NCBI GenBank assembly: GCA_910589115.1
Contig: CAJUSB010000141.1
Coordinates: forward strand, 1-7,620
Length of the DNA: 7,620 nucleotides
Reading direction: 5' to 3'
DNA from: an uncultured Clostridia bacterium
GTDB lineage: Bacteria > Bacillota > Clostridia > Oscillospirales > Butyricicoccaceae
Both the position numbers and the translations under genes were made by a program. The notes beneath the pieces are model-generated. The model was given only the letters and a program-made list of their open reading frames with translations. It did not search any database and had not been told where the DNA came from. Below, one piece after another: positions 1-7,208 of this stretch (its first letter is position 1; every line of letters starts with the position of its first letter).

Positions 1-2822
1 GTATGGCAGCAGACGACACTGCCGCACTTGCGACCGCGATACTGGCAATGGGCGTGGATGATGCAAAAGCGGCAAGCTCCATCAGCCGTATGTATACCAA
101 TCTCAACAAGGGCGCAAGTGCAACGAAGGCCCAAAAAGAGATGTGGGAATCTATGGGAATGACGGCAACCCAGGTCGCAGGAGGGATGCAGAAGGACGCG
201 ACCGGTACGCTGATATCTGTATTCGAAGCGATCAAACAGCTGCCAAGTGACAACCGCGTAGCGGCGCTCAGTACATTATTCGGACAATGGGCTATTGAAG
301 CGGGCGGTAAACTGACCACCAATCTTGATGCCTTTACGGATGCATTAAAATCCGTACAAGATCCAGGCAATTATACAGGAAGTATGCAGCGCGAGCTGGC
401 AATCAAGATGGACACGCCGGAAGCGGTGAATCAAATGCTCACCAGCAGTATCAGCGCTTTGAAAGGTGAAGTTGGAGAAAGCTTCCTTCCCGTCAAGAAA
501 GAATTTAGCCTGATGATGATTGACGCAATCAACGGAGCGCGTCAGTACATGCCGGAAATTACTAAATTTGCAAATATGTTGGCCAGCGTACTGCACAGCG
601 GCGTATCGAAAATAGGAAGTGCCATTCAGAGCGGTATGCCGATTTTCATGAATGGGCTTGACTATGTGACGAATAACGGCCCGAAAGTGGTATCTATTCT
701 GGAAAAGCTGGTTGCGGTACTTGCAGCAATGAAGTTTGCTCCGGGAATAGAAAGCCTGCTGGGAGATGCCGGAGGTCTTTTGTTCAGTGCATCGTCCAGC
801 GGAAACAGTTCAGACGGCGGGCAAAACAGGCACGGCGGCTTGCTTGGAACGATGACGGGCCTATTCCATGGCGGTCAGAACGCAGCGGCAGCAACCGGAA
901 ATGTATTTGCGAATGTTGCAGGTAGTGTCCGCAGTGCAACAGCCGGAGCGAACGGAGGTATTAGAGGACGCTTCGCAAACGGAGCAGTTGGCGCACTGTC
1001 AACACTGCAAAATCTGGGCGGCCTGCTCAGCGGAAACGCTGGGCGGGCGGATGATGCAAGGTCGATTATCAACACAACGATCATGGATGCCCGTATGAAC
1101 GGTGCAGGAAATGTACTCCGGAATATGTTTGCCCAAACAAGGGCGGGGCAGGTCGGCGGAAGCATTGCTCAATATTTCGGGGGGATTGCGTCCTCTCCGG
1201 TTGTAAGCGGAATAGCAAACAGCGCGGGCACCTTTAGCGGTGCGACGCTCGAAATCCTGTCAAACATCTCGCAGGCAACCGGATTAACCGGACTTGCAAC
1301 AGGTACAGCAGGAGCCGTGAAGGGCGGTGCGGGATGGCTTGCCGGGAAAGCTGGCGGTGCCCTATCTGCCGTTGCGGCAAGCGCACCTATACAGACAGTC
1401 AGCAGTACGGTGGGGATGCTTGGAAGTACCGTGGCTCCGGCTCTGGGCGGCGCAAAACAATTTGCAGGCGCAGGGCTTGGCACGCTGGGGAGTATCTGGG
1501 GACCAATCGCTGGCGGGTTTGGAAGCCTGTTCGCCGGAGCTGTTCCGGTCGTTGCGGCAATTTCTGGCATTATTGCCGTTGTAAGTATCCTTGGGGATCA
1601 TCTGGAAGGCATACGGGGGATTGTCGGAAATATCTTCGGGGACGAAGGCCTTGCGGCATTCGATACCTTCAAGGGAAAACTGGACGGCATCGGGAACTTC
1701 GTTTCTGGACTATTTCAGGATGGCGGCGTAGCGAATGCATTGTCGCCATTTCAGCAAAGCATTACGGGATTGTTTGGGGAAGATGCGGGTGCCGCCTTCG
1801 GCGGGGTCATTCAGATATTGCAGTCTGTCATGGGTGTCATTGGTCAAATCGTGTCTTTCTCGACAGGAACGGTAAAACCAATTATTATGGGTATTTTCGG
1901 ATACATTACCGAAACCGCTATGCCGATGATTCTACAGGCTTTTACAGCAGCTGCGCCGACGATTTCAAGCATTATTACCAATATCGGTTCTGCCGTTATG
2001 ACAGGTATGCAGATTATTGGTTCTGCGATTAACTATGTTCTTCCTGTCATTGGGGGATTGGTTTCCGGGTTTTTGAATATTGCCAGTGTTGTGATACCGG
2101 CGGTACTCTCCGGAATTCAGGCATTCAGCACAGGAATCGCAAATATTATAACCGCAATTCAGGGGATTTTCCAAGGTCTGATTACATTTATTACGGGCGT
2201 ATTTTCCGCAAATTGGTCACAGGCGTGGGAAAGTGTTAAACTGATTTTCGGCAATGTGTTTAATGCGCTGATTGAATTATGTAAAACGCCAATCAATGCG
2301 GTGGTATCAGTTATCAACAGTGTTATTTCCAGTATCAATGGAATGGGTTTTACAATTCCAGAATGGGTGCCAGTGGTTGGCGGAAATAGTTTTTCAATCA
2401 ATCTGCCGATGCTTCCAACTTTTGCAAAAGGCGGTTTCACAAACGGTGTTAGTATCGCGGGCGAAGCTGGAACGGAAGCCGTTATCAGCTTTCAAAACAG
2501 CGTGCGCCGACAGAACATTGATACATGGATGCAGGCGGGGCGGATGCTTGGTGTGAGCGGTGGACAAGCGGCGGCTGTAGCCAGTCTGCCGGAACCGGTA
2601 AGCCTGGACACGCCGGAAATCAATTCCGTAGATTTTCCGCAAAATGATTTTTCGCCGGAAGCAGCTACATTTCAGTTTGCGCCGACCATTAACATACAGG
2701 GCAGCGCGGACAAAGCCACAATCAAAAACGCACTGGCGGAGACCATGCAGGATTTTGAAGCCCGTATGGATGCATGGTGGGCAAAGAAACAGCGTATGCA
2801 GGCACGCACAGTATACCGATAG
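1..2822 (+). CDS. Phage tail tape measure protein, 5' truncated
   Basis: Tape-measure protein that fills the tail tube during assembly and sets tail length. The 939 visible residues counted from the ATG at 3 are probably only the C-terminal part. The sequence opens directly inside the conserved TP901-type core (ILAMGVDDAKAASSISRMY, about residues 14-32, followed by the LFGQWA stretch near residue 93), so that ATG is most likely an internal Met and the true start lies upstream. After the core come an Ala/Gly-rich low-complexity stretch (about residues 250-500), a hydrophobic helix (about 512-530, AVPVVAAISGIIAVVSIL) and further hydrophobic segments to about residue 740, as expected of a protein that may contact the membrane on ejection. 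Two related segments each begin with an FGDEG or FGEDAG motif. The C-terminal motif FAKGGFTNGVSIAGEAGTEA (from residue 807) is common in tape measures of Firmicutes prophages. I see no lytic transglycosylase or peptidase motif. Confidence 0.93.
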   Translation, partial: MAADDTAALATAILAMGVDDAKAASSISRMYTNLNKGASATKAQKEMWESMGMTATQVAGGMQKDATGTLISVFEAIKQLPSDNRVAALSTLFGQWAIEAGGKLTTNLDAFTDALKSVQDPGNYTGSMQRELAIKMDTPEAVNQMLTSSISALKGEVGESFLPVKKEFSLMMIDAINGARQYMPEITKFANMLASVLHSGVSKIGSAIQSGMPIFMNGLDYVTNNGPKVVSILEKLVAVLAAMKFAPGIESLLGDAGGLLFSASSSGNSSDGGQNRHGGLLGTMTGLFHGGQNAAAATGNVFANVAGSVRSATAGANGGIRGRFANGAVGALSTLQNLGGLLSGNAGRADDARSIINTTIMDARMNGAGNVLRNMFAQTRAGQVGGSIAQYFGGIASSPVVSGIANSAGTFSGATLEILSNISQATGLTGLATGTAGAVKGGAGWLAGKAGGALSAVAASAPIQTVSSTVGMLGSTVAPALGGAKQFAGAGLGTLGSIWGPIAGGFGSLFAGAVPVVAAISGIIAVVSILGDHLEGIRGIVGNIFGDEGLAAFDTFKGKLDGIGNFVSGLFQDGGVANALSPFQQSITGLFGEDAGAAFGGVIQILQSVMGVIGQIVSFSTGTVKPIIMGIFGYITETAMPMILQAFTAAAPTISSIITNIGSAVMTGMQIIGSAINYVLPVIGGLVSGFLNIASVVIPAVLSGIQAFSTGIANIITAIQGIFQGLITFITGVFSANWSQAWESVKLIFGNVFNALIELCKTPINAVVSVINSVISSINGMGFTIPEWVPVVGGNSFSINLPMLPTFAKGGFTNGVSIAGEAGTEAVISFQNSVRRQNIDTWMQAGRMLGVSGGQAAAVASLPEPVSLDTPEINSVDFPQNDFSPEAATFQFAPTINIQGSADKATIKNALAETMQDFEARMDAWWAKKQRMQARTVYR

Positions 2823-2827
2823 GAGGG
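2821..2827 (+). promoter_or_regulatory. Shine-Dalgarno site for gene X (GTG start)
   Basis: AGGAGGG overlaps the tape-measure stop codon (TAG, 2820-2822) and lies about 5 nt before GTG at 2832. No in-frame ATG near this position fits the start of the gpX-like fold, so this site supports GTG as the start. Confidence 0.75.
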
Positions 2828-2831
2828 AACC

Positions 2832-3053
2832 GTGACCTATACGACAAAGAGCGGTGATATGTGGGACGCTATCGCCTACAAGCAGCTTGGAAGCGTCAAT
2901 TACGTTGACCTTCTGATGAACCTGAACACGGCATACAGGAACTATTATATTTTTCCGTCCGGTATCGTCCTGACGCTGCCGGACGTGCCGCGAACGGTAG
3001 GCTCATCACTGCCGCCGTGGAAGCGCAAAGGGAGCACAGGGGGCGATCGCTGA
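2832..3053 (+). CDS. X: LysM-like tail protein X (gpX family)
   Basis: Small 73-residue tail protein of the P2 gpX family, a single LysM-like domain. Visible marks are the opening TYTTKSGDMWDAIAYKQLGS (residues 2-21), the Asn-rich middle, and the closing strand IFPSGIVLTLPDV (40-52). A short basic tail with LPPWKRK (60-66) follows, a tail style I recall from clostridial versions. In contractile tails this protein helps hold the hub to the end of the tube; the R-type pyocin counterpart, as I recall, was called the glue protein. The LysM fold here probably mediates protein-protein contact rather than peptidoglycan binding (inference). It lies 9 nt after the tape measure and its stop overlaps the next start by one base. 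The equivalent PBSX protein, XkdP, is about three times longer, so this is the minimal form. Confidence 0.9.
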   Translation: MTYTTKSGDMWDAIAYKQLGSVNYVDLLMNLNTAYRNYYIFPSGIVLTLPDVPRTVGSSLPPWKRKGSTGGDR

Positions 3054-4108
3054 TGACAGAAAAAATCCTGGCACGACGCACAGAAGTGGAAATCCTCTTT
3101 GACGGGGCTGACATTACAAAGGAGATTATGCCCTATCTGTTATCTATGACCTACACGGATAACGAAGAGGGCGAAGCCGACGATTTGAAAATTGAATTGC
3201 AGGATCGGGAAAGCCTATGGATGGAATCATGGCTGAATGAGGCGATAGCGGCGGCATCTGCCGCGAAACTCAAAATACAGGCAGCAATCCTTCCCAAATA
3301 CTGGCGGGTCGGCGAAGAAGATAAACTCTTACCCTGCGGTACGTTTGAGCTGGATGATGTCAGTGCACAGGGACCGCCTGCAACCGTTTCCATCAGCGGT
3401 ACAGCGCTGCCGTTCAGCTCACAAATCCGGCAGACACTGAAATCAAAGGCGTGGGAATCTTACAAACTTTCCGGTATCGCGAAAGAAATTGCTTCGGCAA
3501 ACGGCATGACCTGTATGTATGAAGCGGAGTTTGACCCGTTCTATAAGAGGAAAGAACAAAGGAAAAAGAGCGATATTAAATTTCTGGAAAAGCTGTGTCA
3601 GGATGCGGGGATTTCGTTGAAAGCCACCGATTCCATGATTGTCCTGTTTGATCAGGCTGCTTATGAAAAGAAGCCGCCGGTTATGACAATCAGACGCGGA
3701 ACCGGATACATAGATTACAGCCTTAGCACCGGCGCGGCGGATACACAGTATGCTTCCTGCCGGGTAAGCTATGTGGATTCTGAGGGAAAATGCTTTGAAG
3801 GGACTGCAAAAACAGAAGATTACAACGAGGACGATTCCAACAATCAGCAGTTGGAAATTACTGCAAAGGTTTATTCGGCAGACGAAGCGAAAACACTTGC
3901 GGAAAAACATTTGCGGCTGCACAATAAGTTTTCAAAAACGGCAAGTTTTACGCTGCCGGGGGATGCTTCACTGGTATCAGGAATTACATTGACGTTGGAA
4001 GGATTTGGCGCGTGGGACGGAAAATATATTATCAGCAGAGCGGCCCATACTGTCAGCGGAAGCTACACCACTAAAATTGAGCTGCGGAAGGTGTTGGAGG
4101 GGTATTGA
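3053..4108 (+). CDS. D: Baseplate hub protein D (late control D / gp27-like)
   Basis: A 351-residue member of the Phage_GPD family, which forms the trimeric hub between tail tube and spike (T4 gp27, the N-terminal part of VgrG, Mu gp44). Family marks are the N-terminal VEILFDGADITKEI (about residues 12-25), followed by a Tyr/Asp/acidic strand region; FLEKLCQDAGISLKATDSMI (177-196); and a C-terminal strand-rich domain ending in IELRKVLEGY. A very basic stretch, YKRKEQRKKSD (164-174), precedes the second motif. Start choice: the frame is open further upstream to an ATG at 3017, but the ATG at 3053 sits in a TGATG overlap with the stop of X and has a purine-rich AGGGGG-type site about 9 nt upstream, so coupled initiation at 3053 is preferred. 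The next gene starts in the same TGATG manner. No enzymatic domain is visible. Confidence 0.92.
   Translation: MTEKILARRTEVEILFDGADITKEIMPYLLSMTYTDNEEGEADDLKIELQDRESLWMESWLNEAIAAASAAKLKIQAAILPKYWRVGEEDKLLPCGTFELDDVSAQGPPATVSISGTALPFSSQIRQTLKSKAWESYKLSGIAKEIASANGMTCMYEAEFDPFYKRKEQRKKSDIKFLEKLCQDAGISLKATDSMIVLFDQAAYEKKPPVMTIRRGTGYIDYSLSTGAADTQYASCRVSYVDSEGKCFEGTAKTEDYNEDDSNNQQLEITAKVYSADEAKTLAEKHLRLHNKFSKTASFTLPGDASLVSGITLTLEGFGAWDGKYIISRAAHTVSGSYTTKIELRKVLEGY
4096..4100 (+). promoter_or_regulatory. Shine-Dalgarno site for gene V
   Basis: GGAGG lies 7 nt before ATG 4108, inside the last codons of D. It favours the ATG within the TGATG overlap over the adjacent in-frame TTG at 4105. Confidence 0.65.
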
Positions 4109-4437
4109 TGGAAGAGGCAATAAGGCTCCTAAAAGGGATTGTAAGAGTTGGGACCGTAACTGCCGTAAATCTTGAAAAATACATGGTTCGTGTAAAATTT
4201 GAAGACACCAATTATACCTCTGATTGGCTGCGTGTAATCGACACAAGGTCTTTTATCCCCGGCCATAACACACAGCAGCGAACCGAATACGCAGAGGGCG
4301 GCAGTGGGTTTCCAGCATATGAAAACCATAAACACAATCTGGTGATTGATCAGTGGATGCCGTCGGTTGGCAGAAAAGTATTAACGGTTTTCATCCCGGT
4401 AGAGGACGGCGACGGGTTTGTGTTAGGAGGGCTGTAA
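4108..4437 (+). CDS. V: Short baseplate/spike protein V (OB-fold, gpV/gp45-like)
   Basis: A 109-residue protein matching the baseplate assembly protein V family, which forms the membrane-piercing spike below hub D. The N-terminal segment IVRVGTVTAVNLEKYMVRVK (about residues 11-30) and the following SDWLRVI have the strand pattern of the OB domain. The C-terminal part contains WMPSVGRKVLTVFIPVEDGD and ends in GFVLGGL, a style typical of Firmicutes prophage V proteins. P2 gpV is about 211 residues, so the triple-stranded beta-helix and metal-binding tip appear to be absent or very short. An H74-K75-H76 triplet occurs, but mid-protein rather than at a tip. It sits between hub D (1-nt overlap) and U (1-nt gap). 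The family call rests on motif style and position and is good but not certain at this length. Confidence 0.82.
   Translation: MEEAIRLLKGIVRVGTVTAVNLEKYMVRVKFEDTNYTSDWLRVIDTRSFIPGHNTQQRTEYAEGGSGFPAYENHKHNLVIDQWMPSVGRKVLTVFIPVEDGDGFVLGGL
4425..4430 (+). promoter_or_regulatory. Shine-Dalgarno site deciding the GTG start of U
   Basis: A perfect AGGAGG lies 8 nt before GTG 4439 and 6 nt before ATG 4437. The ATG reads only Met-Trp-Leu before TAG (4446-4448), so the GTG must be the start of U. Confidence 0.8.
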
Positions 4438-4438
4438 T

Positions 4439-4840
4439 GTGGCTGTAGTTGGCTGCCTTGGCGATATTATTTTTCAGGTGTCCGATAAAACCATGACCGC
4501 AATTAACAATGTAAAATGGTCTGCTTCTGCGCGGTACGCCACCCACCAGAGGCACGGCGGGAACGCTTTGACTGAATTTGCCGGTGTAGATCCGGATCAG
4601 TATTCGTTTGAAATCATCCTCCCGGAGGAATACGGATCATCACCGCGCACGGAACTAAAAAAAATATTTGATTATGAGCGGTCGGGTGAAGCGCTTCCTT
4701 TGACACTGGGGACCAGACCCTATGGGAAATACCGCTGGACAATTTTAAGTCATGATTTGACAGTCGTCAATACTGACGGCAAAGGGAATTTCATTTCCGG
4801 TATCGTGGCAATTAAGTTACAGGAGTATTTGGAACGATGA
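4439..4840 (+). CDS. U: Phage tail protein U (P2 GpU family)
   Basis: A 133-residue protein of the P2 GpU family. Visible family pattern: N-terminal VVGCLGDIIFQVS (residues 3-15), then KWSASARYATHQRHGGNAL (26-44) leading into EFAGV (46-50), an ILPEEYG segment (60-66), GEALPLTLGTRPYGKY (83-98), and a final strand IVAIKLQEYL. Length fits the family. In P2 the protein is needed for tail completion. The corresponding R-type pyocin protein, as I recall, is a baseplate component named ripcord. The start is GTG 4439 with an ideal Shine-Dalgarno site. Its position between V and W is unlike P2, where U lies next to D in a different operon, and suggests a baseplate role here (inference). Its stop overlaps the W start as ATGA. 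Confidence 0.88.
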   Translation: MAVVGCLGDIIFQVSDKTMTAINNVKWSASARYATHQRHGGNALTEFAGVDPDQYSFEIILPEEYGSSPRTELKKIFDYERSGEALPLTLGTRPYGKYRWTILSHDLTVVNTDGKGNFISGIVAIKLQEYLER

Positions 4841-5151
4841 ATTATACTGTAGCGCCGAATCTAACAAATCTTAGTTTTAACGAAACAAATACACTGGCAT
4901 CAATCCTTCAAAACATTGCGATTATCTTAGCAACGCCAAAGGGAACCGTGCCGATGGCGAGGGATTTCGGCGTGGAAATGGACTTTCTTGACCTGCCAAT
5001 TCCAATGGCGGAAATGATGATGGTCGCGCCCGTCAGGGAAGCGGTAGAGCATTGGGAACCGCGCGCAAAGGTACTGGAAGTAACGTCAAAAAGAGACTCC
5101 GTGAGTGGGAAGCTGACCCCAATAGTAAAGGTGGAAATCGTCAATGAATAG
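4837..5151 (+). CDS. W: Baseplate protein W, sheath initiator (gp25-like)
   Basis: A 104-residue protein of the GPW/gp25 family. It sits on the baseplate where the first sheath ring attaches and joins hub to wedge. Diagnostic features are an N-terminal helix ending in ILAT (31-34), then KGTVPMARDFGVEMDFLD (35-52), which contains the conserved K-G...FG motif, and the C-terminal strand VKVEIVNE. The old family label 'lysozyme-like' does not imply enzyme activity, and no catalytic residues are seen. Translation starts at the ATGA overlap with U; AGGAG at 4821-4825 is 11 nt upstream, a little long but usable with coupling. The last 8 nt overlap J. Confidence 0.92.
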   Translation: MNYTVAPNLTNLSFNETNTLASILQNIAIILATPKGTVPMARDFGVEMDFLDLPIPMAEMMMVAPVREAVEHWEPRAKVLEVTSKRDSVSGKLTPIVKVEIVNE

Positions 5152-6304
5152 AAAAGAAGAATACCAGTTTATCCCGACGGACGCGGCAGAGATAGAGAAA
5201 TATTTGACCGAGCTTTACGAGGGAATCTGCAAAATTAAGGTAAGGCAGGCAACGCCGGAGTGGCTGTTTATTAAATGGATGTCTGAAGCTATCATTCAGG
5301 AACGCGTACTGAATAACTTTACCGGCAATCAAAACATTCCGAGCCGCGCGAAGGGCGACAACTTAGACGCACTGGCAGAACTGGTATTAGAACAGAAACG
5401 GCCAGAGGCAAAGCCTTCCGGCTGTACAATGCGTTTCTATATTTCCGAACCGCAAAGAACCGCAATTTTAATCCCAGCAGGAACGCGCGTCACAGACACA
5501 AAAACAAAGCTGGTATGGGAAACCGAAGCGGATGCATATGTGAGTGCGGGTGAAAGTTTTGTGGATGTGCATGTACGCTGCCAGACCAGCGGAACCGTCA
5601 GCAATGGTTATGCTCCGGGATCAATCAATACGCTTGTGGATATTTACGATTATTATTCCGAGTGTGAGAATATATCAGAAACCGAGGGCGGTTCAGATAT
5701 CGCGACAGATCAGGAATTTTACGAGCTTATGCGGGAGTCCATGGATGGATACAGCTGCGCCGGAAGTTTGGGCGGATACATTTATTTTGCAAAGCGTGTC
5801 TCAACAGAGATTGCCGATGTCGTCCCGAATTCCCCGCTGCCCGGAGAGGTTTATATCTATGTGCTTATGAAGGATGGCAAGCCCGCCGGAGATGAAATGA
5901 AAGACAAAGTATTTCGGGAATGCAGCGGCGATAAGGTCAGGGCATTCACTGATTATGTCCATATGGGCGATCCGGAATTGATACCGTATGATATTGACTT
6001 TACTTATTATATTGCGGAAAACAGTGCTGTGAGTGCAGCACAGATTCAAAAAGACGTGAACCTTGCAGTGTCAGATTTTATAAAATGGCAAAGTGCACGG
6101 TTGGGCCGGGATATCAACCCGTCTAAGCTCCACAGTCTGTTAATGCAGGCTGGTGTAAAGCGTGTGGATATCCGTGCTCCCGCTTTCACCTCTTTACGTG
6201 ACGGTCGGATGGTTGGAACCACAAAAGATATCCAGACAACGGTGCCGCAGATTGGGGAAATTCGGGATATCAATGTCTTAAACGGAGGCTATGAGGATGA
6301 ATGA
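5144..6304 (+). CDS. J: Baseplate wedge protein J (gp47 / baseplate J-like)
   Basis: A 386-residue member of the baseplate J-like family (P2 gpJ, Mu gp47, T4 gp6-like), the main wedge protein that dimerises with I and opens the baseplate on contraction. Family marks: SRAKGDNLDALAEL (residues 67-80), the usual G..LD.LA motif; ILIPAGTRVTD (108-118), the conserved P-A-G-T strand turn; the GGSDIATDQEFYELMRESMD segment in mid-protein; and VYIYVLMKDGKP after it. Length is normal for the family. ATG 5144 lies 8 nt inside the end of W, preceded by a weak GGTGG site (5129-5133), so translation is probably coupled. The C terminus overlaps tail protein I by 8 nt. Confidence 0.95.
   Translation: MNRKEEYQFIPTDAAEIEKYLTELYEGICKIKVRQATPEWLFIKWMSEAIIQERVLNNFTGNQNIPSRAKGDNLDALAELVLEQKRPEAKPSGCTMRFYISEPQRTAILIPAGTRVTDTKTKLVWETEADAYVSAGESFVDVHVRCQTSGTVSNGYAPGSINTLVDIYDYYSECENISETEGGSDIATDQEFYELMRESMDGYSCAGSLGGYIYFAKRVSTEIADVVPNSPLPGEVYIYVLMKDGKPAGDEMKDKVFRECSGDKVRAFTDYVHMGDPELIPYDIDFTYYIAENSAVSAAQIQKDVNLAVSDFIKWQSARLGRDINPSKLHSLLMQAGVKRVDIRAPAFTSLRDGRMVGTTKDIQTTVPQIGEIRDINVLNGGYEDE
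6284..6288 (+). promoter_or_regulatory. Shine-Dalgarno site deciding the start of I
   Basis: GGAGG is only 2 nt from ATG 6291 but 8 nt from the in-frame ATG 6297. Spacing therefore favours 6297 and removes Met-Arg from the longest reading. A third ATG at 6301 is out of frame. Confidence 0.7.
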
Positions 6305-7202
6305 GCCGACACCGGCTCCGGGATATGGTCTCAATCGGGAGGGCCTGCTGGCTGCGGTTCCGACGGCATTACGTTGGGACACTGCGGCTGTTGCCCGGAC
6401 ACAGACTGCGGCAGATATTCTTTCAGAACGTGTGGATGAAATAGACAGACTACGTATTTTTTCCAGAATTGATGAATTGGAGGAGCCGCTTTTAAGCATT
6501 CTTGCTTACGATTTCAAGGTTGACTGGTGGGATCAGGATTACACACTTGAGGAAAAGCGGAAAACACTAAAGGATAGCTGGATTATACACAAGCGTCTGG
6601 GGACAAAATACGCAGTCGAAACTGCGATATCTGCAATTTATCCCAATACGAAAGTAAGGGAATGGTTCGAGTATGGTGGGCATCCATACTGCTTTAAGCT
6701 TGAAATCAGCCTTGCAGGAACATTTGGGGATTTGGATAAACAGCGGCGCGTATTGCAGCGACTAAACTATTATAAGAATCTGCGTTCCCATTTGGACAGC
6801 GTAAATTATACAATCGATCTGCCGCCCACGACGCTTTATTTAGGCGGTGCAGTCGGTGTGCTTACAGAGTTTGGCGTCCCGGAAGCAGCGAATATTTACG
6901 ATTTTCGTGAAACGCTTCACGTTGGCGGTGCAATCGGTACGCTTGCAGAGCTTGGCATTCCGGAAAAGTCGAATGCCTATGATTTTAGACATTCCCTGCA
7001 CGTTGGCGGTACTGCCGGGATGCACACGCAAACGAGCGTCCCGGAAGCGCCGAATAACCTGGACTTTACCGGAGCGCTCCATGTCGGCGGCAATGGCGGG
7101 ATTCATGTCACCATCCCGCCGGATGCAGCCCCGCCACCGTTCAGCATCCAGCGGATGGGGAACGTCTGCACCATTATCATGGACCCACCAGAAGGGAGCT
7201 AA
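6297..7202 (+). CDS. I: Tail protein I (P2 gpI family) with repeated C-terminal extension
   Basis: A 301-residue protein whose first ~175 residues are a standard P2 gpI domain. LLSILAYDFKVDWW (65-78), the EEKRKTLKDSW helix, and H98-K-R-L-G-T103 match the family's 'L..LA..f.vd.W' and 'h...GT' signatures. In P2-like tails I pairs with J in the wedge and anchors the fibre. P2 gpI is near 180 residues; the rest here is an extension of three 27-residue repeats plus a partial fourth (residues 180-277), then a Pro-rich linker and a short strand (GNVCTIIMD). The extension probably forms the fibre-attachment arm (inference). Start 6297 is chosen by Shine-Dalgarno spacing; 6291 is the alternative. The 5' end overlaps J by 8 nt and the fibre gene follows after 6 nt. 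The DNA turns markedly GC-rich over the last ~150 nt. Confidence 0.92.
   Translation: MNEPTPAPGYGLNREGLLAAVPTALRWDTAAVARTQTAADILSERVDEIDRLRIFSRIDELEEPLLSILAYDFKVDWWDQDYTLEEKRKTLKDSWIIHKRLGTKYAVETAISAIYPNTKVREWFEYGGHPYCFKLEISLAGTFGDLDKQRRVLQRLNYYKNLRSHLDSVNYTIDLPPTTLYLGGAVGVLTEFGVPEAANIYDFRETLHVGGAIGTLAELGIPEKSNAYDFRHSLHVGGTAGMHTQTSVPEAPNNLDFTGALHVGGNGGIHVTIPPDAAPPPFSIQRMGNVCTIIMDPPEGS
6834..7127 (+). repeat. 81-bp (27-residue) degenerate tandem repeat in tail protein I
   Basis: Units start at 6834, 6915 and 6996, each exactly 81 bp, with a partial fourth unit from 7077 (about 51 bp). Each unit begins with L-(Y/H)-(L/V)-G-G; the three full ones carry (V/I)PE at residues 15-17, N at 20 and DF at 23-24. 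Units 1 and 2 are clearly related at DNA level. Unit 3 and the partial unit are more diverged and more GC-rich. The exact period and retained GG, PE and DF positions indicate duplication with structural constraint, probably repeated beta hairpins. Confidence 0.88.
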
Positions 7203-7208
7203 AAACCA

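Noticed and set aside
875..1570. Two Pro/Ala-rich minus-strand frames (875-1165 and 1169-1570)
   Set aside because: Complement of the GC-rich Ala/Gly stretch of the tape measure; low-complexity composition and no motif.
1334..2032. 232-residue plus-strand frame inside the tape-measure gene
   Set aside because: Extreme Arg, Cys, Trp and Tyr content typical of an out-of-frame reading of Ala/Gly-rich DNA; no separate start signal.
3017..3052. Longer N terminus for hub protein D from ATG 3017
   Set aside because: Would overlap X by 37 nt and add a basic segment not expected in the family; the TGATG overlap and upstream AGGGGG favour 3053.
2832..3053. LysM protein X as a cell-wall-binding lysin
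   Set aside because: Too short, with only one LysM-like domain and no catalytic domain; context and size fit structural gpX.
3443..3922. 159-residue open frame on the minus strand
   Set aside because: Antisense to the well-supported hub gene D, rich in Cys/Phe/Arg, no good ribosome binding site or family motif; a shadow of codon bias.
6834..7127. CRISPR-like or regulatory reading of the 81-bp periodic repeat
   Set aside because: The repeats are in frame, conserved at amino-acid rather than nucleotide level, contiguous without spacers, and lie within an open gene.
7203..7208. Possible terminator or promoter between I and the fibre gene
   Set aside because: The gap is only 6 nt and no hairpin with a T-run or promoter-like boxes is seen around it.
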